The notes under the pieces are model-generated. The model worked only from the letters and a program-made list of their open reading frames with translations. It did not search any database and was not told the origin of the DNA. Both the position numbers and the translations under genes were made by a program. Below, piece by piece: positions 1 through 7,959 of a DNA stretch of 64,000 bases (positions within the stretch are counted from its first letter, which is position 1; each line of letters starts with the position of its first letter). The DNA comes from Gilvibacter sp. SZ-19 (GTDB lineage Bacteria; Bacteroidota; Bacteroidia; Flavobacteriales; Flavobacteriaceae): positions 2,844,864 through 2,908,863 of the forward strand of contig NZ_CP019333.1 of the NCBI RefSeq assembly GCF_002163875.1, read 5' to 3'.

Positions 1-256
1 GCGTTTCCTCTGTATAAGTAGTTGCGCCCGCTTTTGGAAATTCGCCTTTTCCATTGAGCAGCCAATAGAGTTCAACTTCCTCAAAAGACTCGACCACCTT
101 TATCACAAAATCCAAACTGGGTTTATTTCGTCCGGAAAGTAGGTGAGAGATACTAGATCTGTTCACACCAATAGTCTCTGCAAATGCTGCCGAGCTAAGA
201 CCGTAATAGTCCATGATCTGCTTTAAACGCTTAGAAAAGGCTTCTGTGTTTACCAT
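1..256 (-). CDS. XRE-family helix-turn-helix regulator, 3' end outside window
   Basis: The minus frame opens with ATG at 256 and runs off the left edge after 85 codons. It encodes an HTH_3/XRE DNA-binding domain, roughly residues 8-60. The recognition-helix region reads AETIGVNRSSISHLLSGRNK, followed by PSLDFVIKVVESF, the usual layout of Cro/C1-type repressors. The downstream WLLNGKGEFP is typical of Bacteroidota XRE regulators. It is divergent from the M14 peptidase gene at 541. A palindrome sits 14 bp upstream of its start and three more lie next to the peptidase, so control of both genes is inferred. The C-terminal part cannot be judged. Confidence 0.85.
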   Translation of the reverse strand, partial: MVNTEAFSKRLKQIMDYYGLSSAAFAETIGVNRSSISHLLSGRNKPSLDFVIKVVESFEEVELYWLLNGKGEFPKAGATTYTEET

Positions 257-269
257 TAGAACAAAGTGT

Positions 270-283
270 GTTACAAATGTAAC
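270..283. promoter_or_regulatory. Palindromic operator candidate GTTACA-AA-TGTAAC upstream of the XRE gene
   Basis: This is a perfect dyad, GTTACAAATGTAAC, 14 bp from the XRE start codon. The core TTACA-nn-TGTAA recurs three times nearer the M14 gene and once in front of tsaE. Autoregulation by the XRE protein is an inference from position. Confidence 0.55.
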
Positions 284-448
284 GCAATAAGGGTTATGAG
301 GCTACAGTTTTAACAAAAACAGAAGTATTTAATCTAAACTAACAGTACACATAAAATATATTAAAGTATTGAAAGTAAGATATATATAGGTTACATATAC
401 TTTAATAATTATTTTTCTCTATGATACAGTCTCACACGGCATTGATGT

Positions 449-521
449 GTTTACATGTGTAACTAATTTCATTAAACTATTTGTTTACAATTGTAAATTA
501 TTGATTGTTTACATTTGTAAC
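449..521. promoter_or_regulatory. Cluster of three TTACA-nn-TGTAA operators in front of the M14 gene
   Basis: Cores lie at 451-462 (spacer TG), 485-496 (spacer AT, extended to TTTACAATTGTAAA) and 509-520 (spacer TT). Centre-to-centre distances are 34 and 24 bp. The last core ends 20 bp before the GTG start at 541, a position expected for a repressor site. A half-site, GGTTACATATAC, is present near 389-400. Binding by the adjacent XRE protein is inferred. Confidence 0.6.
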
Positions 522-540
522 AACATAGTTTGTCTCTAAA

Positions 541-1644
541 GTGAACCTAACCCATCGTTACCTACCATTACGTACCATTACGCCAGTTTTAAATCGCTTA
601 GCCGCTTCAGATCTTTTTACTTTAAAAGACCTAGGGCTCTCTGTGGAGAACAGACCCATAAAGGCTCTTAGATTTGGGCGTGGTGATTTTAAAGTACTTT
701 GTTGGTCTCAAATGCACGGTAATGAATCGACCACCACAAAAGCATTATTAAATTACTTCTTAGCGCTCGAGTCTGATCCAAAAGCTACACAGTTATTTAA
801 GAGTTTGACGATACTTGCGATTCCTATGCTTAACCCTGACGGTTCGGAACGTTTTACACGCGAGAATGCCCACGAGGTCGATCTGAATCGCGACGCTCAG
901 GCCCTGACGCAGCCAGAAAGCAAGATCTTGGCAGATGTTTTCACTGCGTTTAAACCAAACCTCTGTTTGAATTTACACGGACAGCGCAGTATCTATGGCC
1001 TAACTGGGACAGAGAATCCTGCGGTTTTGTCTTTTTTGGCGCCTGCGGCCGATGCGGATAGAACAATTACCCCAGCGCGACTAAAAGCGATGGCTCTAAT
1101 TAATCGCATTACCAATAAGTTGCACGAGGATCTAGGCAAACAAATTGGCCGCTATGATGATAGCTTTAACCTAGACTGTGTAGGCGACACCTTTACTTCT
1201 AGTGGCGTGCCTACCATTTTATTCGAAGCGGGTCAATACCTCCTGGATTATCAGCGCAATAACACTGCAGCCCTTATTCAACGCGCATACAAGGTCTTGT
1301 TCGATAGTTTGCTTGTGCAAGATGAGCTGCCCCCAGCGGATAAAATATTATCGGCTTATCTGGAATTGCCGGAGAACACTGTCAACTACTGCGATATCAT
1401 AGTAAAAGGCGGTTTGCCAGAATCTTCCGGACAGCATAAAGACCTGCAGTTTCAATACCAAGAAGTTGTTGAAAACGATCGTTTGCGATTTATACCGCAG
1501 CTATTACCCAAGGAGGAAACTCCTAGGCTTTATGCCCATCGCTATATTGATGGTTCTGAACTAAGTACTTTACTCAAACGTTTGAATAGAGACAGTTGGC
1601 CCTCATTTATTGACGATTATGTACAAAAAAAGTACAGTCTTTAA
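541..1644 (+). CDS. M14-family zinc carboxypeptidase-like protein
   Basis: A 367-residue protein starting with GTG at 541. The metallocarboxypeptidase M14 signature is readable: zinc ligands H59 and E62 in QMHGNE, NPDG at 99-101, the substrate-binding DLNRD at 114-118, third zinc ligand H146 in NLHGQR, and a candidate catalytic Glu, E229, in ILFEAGQ. There is no signal peptide or membrane segment, so a cytoplasmic amino- or amide-hydrolysing role is likely. The substrate is unknown. About 120 residues follow the catalytic Glu without recognisable motifs. The gene stands alone, divergent from an XRE regulator and behind three palindromic operators, so its expression is probably switched. The GTG start is accepted because an M14 core normally has this much sequence before HxxE. 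Confidence 0.85.
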   Translation: MNLTHRYLPLRTITPVLNRLAASDLFTLKDLGLSVENRPIKALRFGRGDFKVLCWSQMHGNESTTTKALLNYFLALESDPKATQLFKSLTILAIPMLNPDGSERFTRENAHEVDLNRDAQALTQPESKILADVFTAFKPNLCLNLHGQRSIYGLTGTENPAVLSFLAPAADADRTITPARLKAMALINRITNKLHEDLGKQIGRYDDSFNLDCVGDTFTSSGVPTILFEAGQYLLDYQRNNTAALIQRAYKVLFDSLLVQDELPPADKILSAYLELPENTVNYCDIIVKGGLPESSGQHKDLQFQYQEVVENDRLRFIPQLLPKEETPRLYAHRYIDGSELSTLLKRLNRDSWPSFIDDYVQKKYSL

Positions 1645-1685
1645 AAATTCTTCAATAAAATCTGTGATTTTGCCTATTTTTCTCA

Positions 1686-1693
1686 TAATTTTG
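1686..1693 (+). promoter_or_regulatory. Bacteroidota-type -7 box (TAATTTTG) of the Lrp gene
   Basis: TAATTTTG matches TAnnTTTG and lies 37 bp upstream of the ATG at 1731. I do not see a -33 TTG at the usual 17-23 bp spacing, so this is only a candidate. Confidence 0.35.
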
Positions 1694-1730
1694 CAATGAG
1701 ATTGTTGTTTAACACCTATCAGTTGCTATT

Positions 1731-2210
1731 ATGGCTAAATTCAAACTTGACGACGTAGATCATCAGATCCTAGACATCCTAATACAAAACACCCGTGTGC
1801 CTTTTACGGATATTGCTAAGAAATTGTTAATCTCAGCAGGTACCGTACATGTAAGAGTAAAAAAGATGGAAGAGGCAGGGATCATCACTGGTTCTTCTTT
1901 AACCTTAGATTATACCAAATTAGGGTACTCGTTTATCGCCTATGTGGGAGTATTTCTTCACAACACTTCTCAGACACAATTCGTGTTAGAGCGAATTCAT
2001 GAAATTCCTTATGTAACTGTTGCTCATATCACTACAGGAAAATTCAACATCTTCTGTAAAATTCGTGCTAGAGATACTTTGCACGCTAAAGATGTCATCT
2101 TTAAACTTGATGATATTGAAGGAGTTATGAGAACAGAAACCATGATCTCCTTAGAAGAAAGCATCAACGACAAAAAACGTCTGATGCACACTATATTCAA
2201 CGAACTCTAG
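1731..2210 (+). CDS. Lrp/AsnC-family transcriptional regulator
   Basis: A 159-residue protein of standard length for the family. The first 60 residues form the AsnC-type winged helix-turn-helix (DDVDHQILDILIQNTR, then GTVHVRVKKMEEAGII). The rest is a RAM (ligand-sensing) domain beginning GYSFIAYVGVF. Members control amino acid metabolism in response to amino acids and act as multimeric rings. Genes for proline and alanine dehydrogenases follow within 5 kb, but regulation of them is only a guess. The stop codon overlaps the convergent gene at 2207 by 4 bp. Confidence 0.9.
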   Translation: MAKFKLDDVDHQILDILIQNTRVPFTDIAKKLLISAGTVHVRVKKMEEAGIITGSSLTLDYTKLGYSFIAYVGVFLHNTSQTQFVLERIHEIPYVTVAHITTGKFNIFCKIRARDTLHAKDVIFKLDDIEGVMRTETMISLEESINDKKRLMHTIFNEL

Positions 2211-2503
2211 TCTTGATCTTCCGTTTCTGCCGCTGGTAGTGCGACCTCTTCGGCTGTATTGTCTTCTGTTGTGGAGTCATCGTCCTCTTCTTCAAAGTCG
2301 GCCATAGCTGAGGCGAGGCGAGCGCTAACCTTAACCAGGTAGACTGTATCTTCGGTTCGCACCTCTACAGCTTCTATGGTATCGTTATGCATATTTTTAA
2401 AGGTGATGATGTGATCATCGTCGTATCCATCCGGATAGCGTTCCACCAAAAGGGAAAGAATTTCTGGTGTTAGTTTTTTGATATCGACTATAACCCGTTT
2501 CAT
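2207..2503 (-). CDS. Small acidic conserved hypothetical protein
   Basis: About 98 residues when started at the second ATG (2503, MKRVIVDIKKLT). An in-frame ATG at 2515 would add four residues. The first 65 residues look like a compact folded domain (EILSLLVERYPDGYDDDHII, then AVEVRTEDTVYLVKVS). The last 30 are a highly acidic Asp/Glu/Thr tail. This kind of protein recurs next to aroB in flavobacteria, from memory, but I know of no assigned function. It lies downstream of nothing on its own strand except the window's aroB region, and ends convergently with the Lrp gene. Confidence 0.75.
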   Translation of the reverse strand: MKRVIVDIKKLTPEILSLLVERYPDGYDDDHIITFKNMHNDTIEAVEVRTEDTVYLVKVSARLASAMADFEEEDDDSTTEDNTAEEVALPAAETEDQD

Positions 2504-2558
2504 GACATAGTGCATTCATATATCATTAAAGGTAGCTAAAAAAACAATAGTCCAAACC

Positions 2559-2580
2559 GAAATGTAAAACTTTACATTTC
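2559..2580. repeat. Perfect inverted repeat at the end of aroB
   Basis: Ten-base arms GAAATGTAAA and TTTACATTTC are separated by AC and straddle the aroB stop codon. On the minus strand this would form a 3'-end hairpin. It lacks an immediate U-run, so it may be an RNA-stabilising hairpin rather than a classic terminator. Confidence 0.5.
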
Positions 2581-3645
2581 TTTCATGTAAAATTCGAACG
2601 CTTTGTTAATCAAGTCGTTGTCTACAATTTGATCAAATTCAGGCTGCCCTATATTACTCAATAACACAAAATTGACCTGCCCTTTTACATTCTTTTTGTC
2701 GTGCAACATATAGCCTTGAATCTCCTCAATGGCCGCCTGGTCAAAAGCCACTTTGGGGTAATAACTCTTTACGATCGATTTGAGTTTTTGAAGCTCCTCC
2801 TCAGGAAATGAAAAACGTTCTCTAGAAAGAAAGGTTTCCATTACCAAACCAATCGCAATGGCTTCTCCGTGCAGTAGGTCTTCCATAGAATCGCTTTCTA
2901 AAGAATAAGTCTCTATAGCATGCCCAAGAGTGTGGCCAAAGTTTAAAACCTTGCGCAATCCTTTTTCGGTGGGGTCTTGTTTTACGACTTCATTCTTTAT
3001 TACCACGGAATCGCGAATAAGGGTGTCGAGTCCCTCTAAAGTTTGCGGATCAAAATTCAGCACAGCACTCCAATAATCGGCATTGGAGATCAAACCGTGT
3101 TTTATGATTTCTGCAAAGCCGGAACGCATTTGTCGCTCGGGTAAAGTGGCGAGATAATCAATGTCTACACCAACCATGGCGCCATTATTTATAACTCCTA
3201 TCTGATTTTTAAGCATTCCGTGATCTACTCCGGTCTTTCCTCCAACAGAGGCATCTACCATTGCCAGTAGGGAGGTGGGTAAATTGATATAAGATATACC
3301 TCGCTTGTAGATCGAGGCTACAAAACCGCCTAAGTCAGTGACTACGCCACCACCTAAATTGATCATCAACGCCTTTCTATCTGTAAGTAGATTGGAAAGT
3401 TCGTCGATAATAGAAACCGTCACTTCCATGGTTTTAAAAGCTTCTCCAGCCGGCATGACCAAAATGTTGGGTTCGGTATCAAATTCCAATTGCTCTAATA
3501 ATAACGGCAGGCAATCCGCATAGGTGTTATCATCTGTTAAGATAACCACAGAGCTCGGATTGTTTTCGGCTAAATATGTCGATATTTCACTGTAAATCTG
3601 TTGGTTGAAATAGATGGGAGCGGCTCCTGATGTAATGGCTTGCAT
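2572..3645 (-). CDS. aroB: 3-dehydroquinate synthase
   Basis: A 357-residue protein of normal AroB length. It converts DAHP to 3-dehydroquinate, the second step of the shikimate pathway, in the cytoplasm with NAD and a divalent metal. Visible motifs are INLGGGVVTDLGGFVA (NAD-binding, about 95-110), the NLPTSLLAMVDASVGGKTGV substrate loop (121-140), SGFAEIIKHGLI with a metal Glu, and the metal His residues in NFGHTLGHAIE and LHGEAIAIG. The start is the ATG at 3645, with no competing upstream start. It is divergent from proline dehydrogenase, with 87 bp between starts. Confidence 0.96.
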   Translation of the reverse strand: MQAITSGAAPIYFNQQIYSEISTYLAENNPSSVVILTDDNTYADCLPLLLEQLEFDTEPNILVMPAGEAFKTMEVTVSIIDELSNLLTDRKALMINLGGGVVTDLGGFVASIYKRGISYINLPTSLLAMVDASVGGKTGVDHGMLKNQIGVINNGAMVGVDIDYLATLPERQMRSGFAEIIKHGLISNADYWSAVLNFDPQTLEGLDTLIRDSVVIKNEVVKQDPTEKGLRKVLNFGHTLGHAIETYSLESDSMEDLLHGEAIAIGLVMETFLSRERFSFPEEELQKLKSIVKSYYPKVAFDQAAIEEIQGYMLHDKKNVKGQVNFVLLSNIGQPEFDQIVDNDLINKAFEFYMKEM

Positions 3646-3704
3646 CCTGTTTTTTCTTTACTGCCAAATTAGCGGTTTTCCGGCAAATAGCGACCAAATC
3701 TAAT

Positions 3705-3712
3705 TATATTTG
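3705..3712 (+). promoter_or_regulatory. -7 box TATATTTG of the proline dehydrogenase gene
   Basis: TATATTTG fits TAnnTTTG and ends 20 bp before the ATG at 3733. No clear -33 TTG is seen. Its position in a divergent intergenic region supports a promoter call. Confidence 0.4.
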
Positions 3713-3732
3713 TAGGTCGAAATTTTATAAAT

Positions 3733-4905
3733 ATGCCTACCGAAAAGATCTTTGAGAATACCGAAGTGGCTTTTGCTCTTAAATCCGATTCCGAATTGGA
3801 GCGCGCGTATTTCTTATTTAAAATGATTGCAAGTGAGCCGCTTGTAAAAATTGGTACAGCAGCCACAAAGTTTGCGCTGAACATCAATCTGCCAGTTGAG
3901 GGGCTGATACGCTCTACGGTGTTCGATCATTTCTGCGGAGGCGTGAACGAAGAAGACTGTCTTCCTACTGTTGATAAGCTCTATGAAGCTGGTGTTCATG
4001 CAGTATTGGATTATTCTGTTGAGGGCAAGGAGACCCAAGCGCAATTCGATAAGACCTTAGCCAAGGTAAATGAACTCACAGCTTTTGCAGATGAGAAGGA
4101 CGCTATGCCGTTTTCTGTTTTTAAGCCTACAGGTTTAGGGCGTTTTAAGATCTGGCAAAAGAAGTCCGCGGGTGATGCTTTAAGTGCAGAAGAGCAAGCC
4201 GAATGGGATGCCATAGTTGTCCGTTATGAGTCGGCTTGTCAAAAAGCTGTAGCACATGATGTAGCCTTACTTATCGATGGAGAAGAATCTTGGATGCAAG
4301 ATGCTGCAGATGAGTTAGTAACTCAAATGATGCAGAAATACAATAAAGAGAAGCCGCTCATATTCAACACCCTGCAGTGCTACCGTTGGGACCGCTTGGA
4401 TTATTTGAAGGAATTGCATTTGGAGGCTCGGGCCAAAGGATACAAGCTGGCCTTTAAAATTGTCCGTGGGGCCTATATGGAGAAAGAGAATGATCGTGCT
4501 GAGGAACTAGGTTATCCAAGTCCAATTTGCGCCAGCAAAGCGCAAACAGATGCTACTTTTAATGACACGCTGCGATACATCTTGCAAAACCTAGATGATA
4601 TTGCAGTCTTTATCGGTTCTCATAATGAAGAGAGTTGTTATCTGGCCATGGACCTCATGCAGGAATACGGAATTGCTAAAAACGATCCAAGAGTATGGTT
4701 TGGTCAGTTGTTTGGCATGAGTGATCATATTTCTTATAACCTTGCGGCTGCTGGCTATAACGTAGCTAAGTACATTCCTTTTGGGCCGGTAAAAGATGTT
4801 ATGCCATATTTGATCCGCAGGGCAGAGGAGAATACGTCTGTTGCTGGCCAGACCTCAAGAGAACTTTCCTTGCTAAAAGGGGAGAAGCAGCGCAGAAAAC
4901 TTTAA
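3733..4905 (+). CDS. Proline dehydrogenase (monofunctional PRODH)
   Basis: A 390-residue FAD-dependent (beta/alpha)8-barrel enzyme that oxidises proline to pyrroline-5-carboxylate, feeding electrons to the respiratory chain. It is the stand-alone form, without the P5C dehydrogenase domain of PutA. Motifs include FNTLQCYRWDRLDYL, the strongly conserved FKIVRGAYMEKEND (proline/FAD binding), IGSHNEES, WFGQLFGMSDHISYNLA and the C-terminal YLIRRAEENTS. The partner P5C dehydrogenase is not in this window. It overlaps the next, convergent, gene by 4 bp. Confidence 0.95.
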   Translation: MPTEKIFENTEVAFALKSDSELERAYFLFKMIASEPLVKIGTAATKFALNINLPVEGLIRSTVFDHFCGGVNEEDCLPTVDKLYEAGVHAVLDYSVEGKETQAQFDKTLAKVNELTAFADEKDAMPFSVFKPTGLGRFKIWQKKSAGDALSAEEQAEWDAIVVRYESACQKAVAHDVALLIDGEESWMQDAADELVTQMMQKYNKEKPLIFNTLQCYRWDRLDYLKELHLEARAKGYKLAFKIVRGAYMEKENDRAEELGYPSPICASKAQTDATFNDTLRYILQNLDDIAVFIGSHNEESCYLAMDLMQEYGIAKNDPRVWFGQLFGMSDHISYNLAAAGYNVAKYIPFGPVKDVMPYLIRRAEENTSVAGQTSRELSLLKGEKQRRKL

Positions 4906-5288
4906 TTATCTACGTATTTCGTGAAATCGGTAATTAAAGCCGTAGAATCACAATTCTTTACTTGCATTAAATAACGCTGATCGTCCCTAGCCCGACCGCG
5001 GATGACGTATTGCTTACAGCTGTCGTTTATTTTAATATTGCTATCGCGGAAGAGCACTTTTCCGTTTCGTAAGAACTGACTCACCACTGCAGTGTCTAAG
5101 CCATGGTTACTCATGCCTTGTAGTGCTGTTGCACTAATTTCAGGATGTTTAATGCGAATATTCTTTAGCACTCGGGCATTTGGTCCATAAGCGCAAGAGG
5201 CGTTCTTTCCACCTAAGAAAAACATCAGCAGAAAAACACCTACGCTGAATCCTCCAAAAAAGTAGGCAAAGCGTTTTACACGGGTCAT
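4902..5288 (-). CDS. DUF4258-like membrane-anchored hypothetical protein
   Basis: 128 residues. An N-terminal membrane segment (about 7-25, rich in Phe/Gly/Val) is followed by a periplasmic domain with cysteines at CAYGPNARVLKNI, SCKQYVIRG and KNCDSTA. From memory this resembles DUF4258 proteins that follow alanine dehydrogenase in flavobacteria. No function is known. Its start at 5288 lies one base past the alanine dehydrogenase stop, so the two are co-transcribed. The convergent 4-bp overlap with proline dehydrogenase leaves no room for a terminator between the two 3' ends. Confidence 0.7.
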   Translation of the reverse strand: MTRVKRFAYFFGGFSVGVFLLMFFLGGKNASCAYGPNARVLKNIRIKHPEISATALQGMSNHGLDTAVVSQFLRNGKVLFRDSNIKINDSCKQYVIRGRARDDQRYLMQVKNCDSTALITDFTKYVDN

Positions 5289-5289
5289 A

Positions 5290-6489
5290 TTAAAAGATAA
5301 GAAGATTGATATCGCTGTATTTCATGTCGAACCAGTCTGCAACAGACTTATTGGTTAAAATACCGCGGTAAAAATACAACCCATTTTTCAATCCGGAATC
5401 AAAGCGGATGGCATTTTCCAGTCCTCCGGATTCACCCATTTGCAAAAGGTAGGGCGTGAATATGTTACTGATACTTATAGAAGATGTTTTAGGGTATCTG
5501 GCTGGAATATTGGGCACTCCGTAATGGATCACCCCTTCTTGTATCACTGTGGGTTTATCGTGATTGGTAACCTCGCTGGTCTCAAAGCAGCCTCCCATGT
5601 CTATACTGACATCAATGATCACGGCCCCTTTTTTCATGGCCGCCACCATATCTCTGTTAACTACCACAGGAGATCGGTTCTTTCCGCGTACCGCACCAAT
5701 AGCTACATCGCAGCGTTTAAGCGCCTTAAGCAAATACTTTGGTTGTACGGTAGAGGTGTATAAGGTGCGCCCCAAGTTAGTCTGTAAGAGCCGTAGACGC
5801 GTTAGTGAATTGTCGAATACTTTCACATTGGCGCCAAGCCCAATAGCAGATCGTGCAGCAAATTCACCTACAGTACCGGCACCTATTACCACAACTTCTA
5901 CCGGGGGGACACCGCTGATGTTACCGAACATCATTCCGTTGCCTTGTTTGTCGTTGGCCATGATCTCTGAGGCTATCAAAACGGAGGCTGTGCCAGCGAT
6001 CTCGCTCAACGCCCTAACTGCTGGATATGCTCCATCCTGATCTTTGATGAATTCAAATGCCAGGGCTGTTATTTTCTTTTTTGCTAAGGCTTTGAAATAG
6101 CTTGCCTGTTGTGTTTTAAGCTGAAGCGCCGAGATGATGGTTGTGTTTGGGTTGATCATTTCGAGCTCGTCTAGAGTAGGGGGCTCAACTTTTAAAATGA
6201 TAGGGCAGCCAAACACCTTCTTTGTGTCTGTGGTAATTGTTGCTCCGGCTTCTGAATAATCTTTGTCTGAAAAACTAGCTTGAGCACCGGCTTTAGACTC
6301 TATGAGTACTTTATGACCGTTGGAGACGAGAGCTCCTACAGCATCTGGGGTTAAGCAAATTCTGCGTTCTTGGAAGTAAACCTCCTTGGGGATACCAATA
6401 AAAAGCTCGCCGTGTTCTTGGGCGATCTCTAATTTTTCTTCTTGTGGTAAAAGTTCGGCCTTGGTAAAGGGCGATAGCTGCTCAGCCAT
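5290..6489 (-). CDS. ald: Alanine dehydrogenase
   Basis: A 399-residue member of the AlaDH/PNT family. It catalyses NAD-dependent reversible deamination of L-alanine to pyruvate and ammonia in the cytoplasm. The N-terminal domain begins FIGIPKEVYFQERRICLTPD. The Rossmann domain carries VVVIGAGTVGEFAARSAIGL, then VFDNSLTRLRLLQTNLG. The conserved IIDVSIDMGGCFETS and YGVPNIPARYPKTSS are present. About 30 extra residues precede the family core, as in other Bacteroidota homologues. The first gene of a two-gene unit with the membrane protein at 4902. Confidence 0.93.
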   Translation of the reverse strand: MAEQLSPFTKAELLPQEEKLEIAQEHGELFIGIPKEVYFQERRICLTPDAVGALVSNGHKVLIESKAGAQASFSDKDYSEAGATITTDTKKVFGCPIILKVEPPTLDELEMINPNTTIISALQLKTQQASYFKALAKKKITALAFEFIKDQDGAYPAVRALSEIAGTASVLIASEIMANDKQGNGMMFGNISGVPPVEVVVIGAGTVGEFAARSAIGLGANVKVFDNSLTRLRLLQTNLGRTLYTSTVQPKYLLKALKRCDVAIGAVRGKNRSPVVVNRDMVAAMKKGAVIIDVSIDMGGCFETSEVTNHDKPTVIQEGVIHYGVPNIPARYPKTSSISISNIFTPYLLQMGESGGLENAIRFDSGLKNGLYFYRGILTNKSVADWFDMKYSDINLLIF

Positions 6490-6552
6490 GATTGGGTGTT
6501 TAGTCTAACCCAAGATACAATAAATATAAAGCAAGTTCCAAATAGGGGAGTC

Positions 6553-7095
6553 CTAGCGAAAAAGGTCTTTGATTTGACCCCAAAGTGTTTTTTCTTGAGC
6601 CAGTTCTTCTTCGAATGATTGGAGGTCATTGCCTCGTATTGAATTAAATAATTTAGCCCGAACTAGATAAACAGCAGGAACTATCACAGCCATTAAAGGA
6701 ATAATATAAGCCAGTTCTAGTTCATCAACATTACCATTGCTTTGTCGAAGGATTCCCCATAGCTGGAAAGAGTACATGGCAATTGGCACCAAGATTATCC
6801 AGTGCCACCAGTGTTTGCAGGTAAAGAACCAAAGTAAAAATAAAGAGAGAGGAACAACTTTACTTACCAAAAACCAAGCATAGTTAAACCAACTATTATA
6901 CTCAGTATGAAGGGTAAATAAAGAAGTTTCCCAGACTTGAGAGTCGCCTGGGAAATTTCTATATGAATAAAACAGGAACGGAGTCGATGCGATAAATATC
7001 ACAATCAAGCTCCCAATAAACAGGGATTTCTTACCCGTTGACTGGAACTTCGATTTCTCGCGGATCGACTTGTTGTTCTGTTTGTTCATCTTCAA
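6553..7095 (-). CDS. Four-TM hypothetical membrane protein
   Basis: 180 residues, basic and Lys/Asn-rich at the N-terminus. Four hydrophobic segments lie at about 24-45, 72-92, 93-115 and 127-147. The tail is acidic and amphipathic (FEEELAQEKTLWGQIKDLFR). I do not recognise a family. The start region (7089-7095) overlaps the 3' end of the small lipoprotein gene at 7031-7171 in another frame by up to 65 bp, which suggests translational coupling. Upstream of ald on the same strand, 63 bp apart. Confidence 0.75.
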   Translation of the reverse strand: MKMNKQNNKSIREKSKFQSTGKKSLFIGSLIVIFIASTPFLFYSYRNFPGDSQVWETSLFTLHTEYNSWFNYAWFLVSKVVPLSLFLLWFFTCKHWWHWIILVPIAMYSFQLWGILRQSNGNVDELELAYIIPLMAVIVPAVYLVRAKLFNSIRGNDLQSFEEELAQEKTLWGQIKDLFR

Positions 7096-7171
7096 TGCTT
7101 TCAGGTGTACATGAGGTCATTAGACCAAACCCAAATAATGCAACGATCAATAGATACTTTGTAGCTTTCAT
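7031..7171 (-). CDS. Small lipoprotein (46 residues)
   Basis: ATG at 7171 and stop at 7031. The protein begins MKATKYLLIVALFGFGLMTS followed by Cys21, a textbook signal peptide with lipobox LMTSC. The mature part is only 26 residues, acidic (PESIEDEQTEQQVDP). It was found by reading the minus strand upstream of the membrane protein. Similar tiny lipoproteins with a GLMTSCTPES signal are familiar to me from flavobacteria, without a known role. Its 3' end overlaps the next gene, so the two probably form a unit. Confidence 0.7.
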   Translation of the reverse strand: MKATKYLLIVALFGFGLMTSCTPESIEDEQTEQQVDPREIEVPVNG

Positions 7172-7352
7172 TTTCTGTTTCTTTGTGAGGTTAATAGTAC
7201 AAACCTAGTTCATTAAAACAGAAGTTTTCGAACTATTATCACCTTAACTTAGCTGGTCATACTTTTTTCTAGCAGTCTGGCTAAGCCAAATGAAGGCAAT
7301 TTCGCACGAAAAATAAGCTATGTATTTTTTTGTCCTACAAATGATCGCTTAA

Positions 7353-7787
7353 TTAAGTAGGTTCCTTGATCGTTCGTTCACTTTTTAGATTTAGGGTTCT
7401 TGTATTATCTGCATTACGGCTAAACCGTAAAATGTTCCTTTCTTGATCTAAAAGATGTTCCACCTTTTCCGGCCATTCAATAAAAACCCAATTACCACTG
7501 TCTAAATATTCCGTGAAGCCTAGCATTTCTGCCTCTTCAGCGGATTTTAGCCGATAACAATCAAAGTGGTATATCGGACCAATTTTGGACGAATATTCGT
7601 GAACTAATGCATAGGTAGGACTGCTAATTTGGTCCTCAACCCCCAACTCCTTCATTATAGCCTTCAACAGGGTAGTCTTTCCTACTCCAAGCTCACCGTA
7701 CAACAGTACGATCCGGCCTTTGAGATGCACAGTTACTTGTTTGGCAACTGCGGTAACATCTTCTAAATTGTACGTAAAATCTGTCAT
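7353..7787 (-). CDS. tsaE: tRNA threonylcarbamoyladenosine biosynthesis ATPase TsaE
   Basis: A 144-residue P-loop ATPase that works with TsaB and TsaD in making t6A37 on ANN-reading tRNAs. The Walker A motif GELGVGKTT is at 31-39, followed by the family-specific ISSPTYALVHEY and IYHFDCYRL and the C-terminal FIEWPEKVEHLL. Length and motifs are normal. A TTACA-AA-TGTAA palindrome lies at 7804-7815, 17 bp upstream of its start. Confidence 0.96.
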   Translation of the reverse strand: MTDFTYNLEDVTAVAKQVTVHLKGRIVLLYGELGVGKTTLLKAIMKELGVEDQISSPTYALVHEYSSKIGPIYHFDCYRLKSAEEAEMLGFTEYLDSGNWVFIEWPEKVEHLLDQERNILRFSRNADNTRTLNLKSERTIKEPT

Positions 7788-7803
7788 TTGCTATTTACGA
7801 ACT

Positions 7804-7815
7804 TTACAAATGTAA
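7804..7815. promoter_or_regulatory. Isolated TTACAAATGTAA palindrome upstream of tsaE
   Basis: Identical to the 12-bp core of the operator at 271-282. By my estimate a TTACA-nn-TGTAA match is expected less than once per 64 kb at this base composition, so it may be a real distal site or a single chance hit. Confidence 0.3.
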
Positions 7816-7959
7816 TAAATTATCGATTATATCAAAATTTTATCGATTAAATGTAACCTGCTGTAAGAAAAATAGAATTCGCTATTACGGCTAATATATA
7901 TAGCATCTGATTATCAGTAGTTTACGATCAAATCGATTATAAGCAAATTTAATAAAAAA

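Noticed and set aside
5440-6040. Plus-strand frames inside ald
   Set aside because: Antisense shadows of alanine dehydrogenase with no independent evidence.
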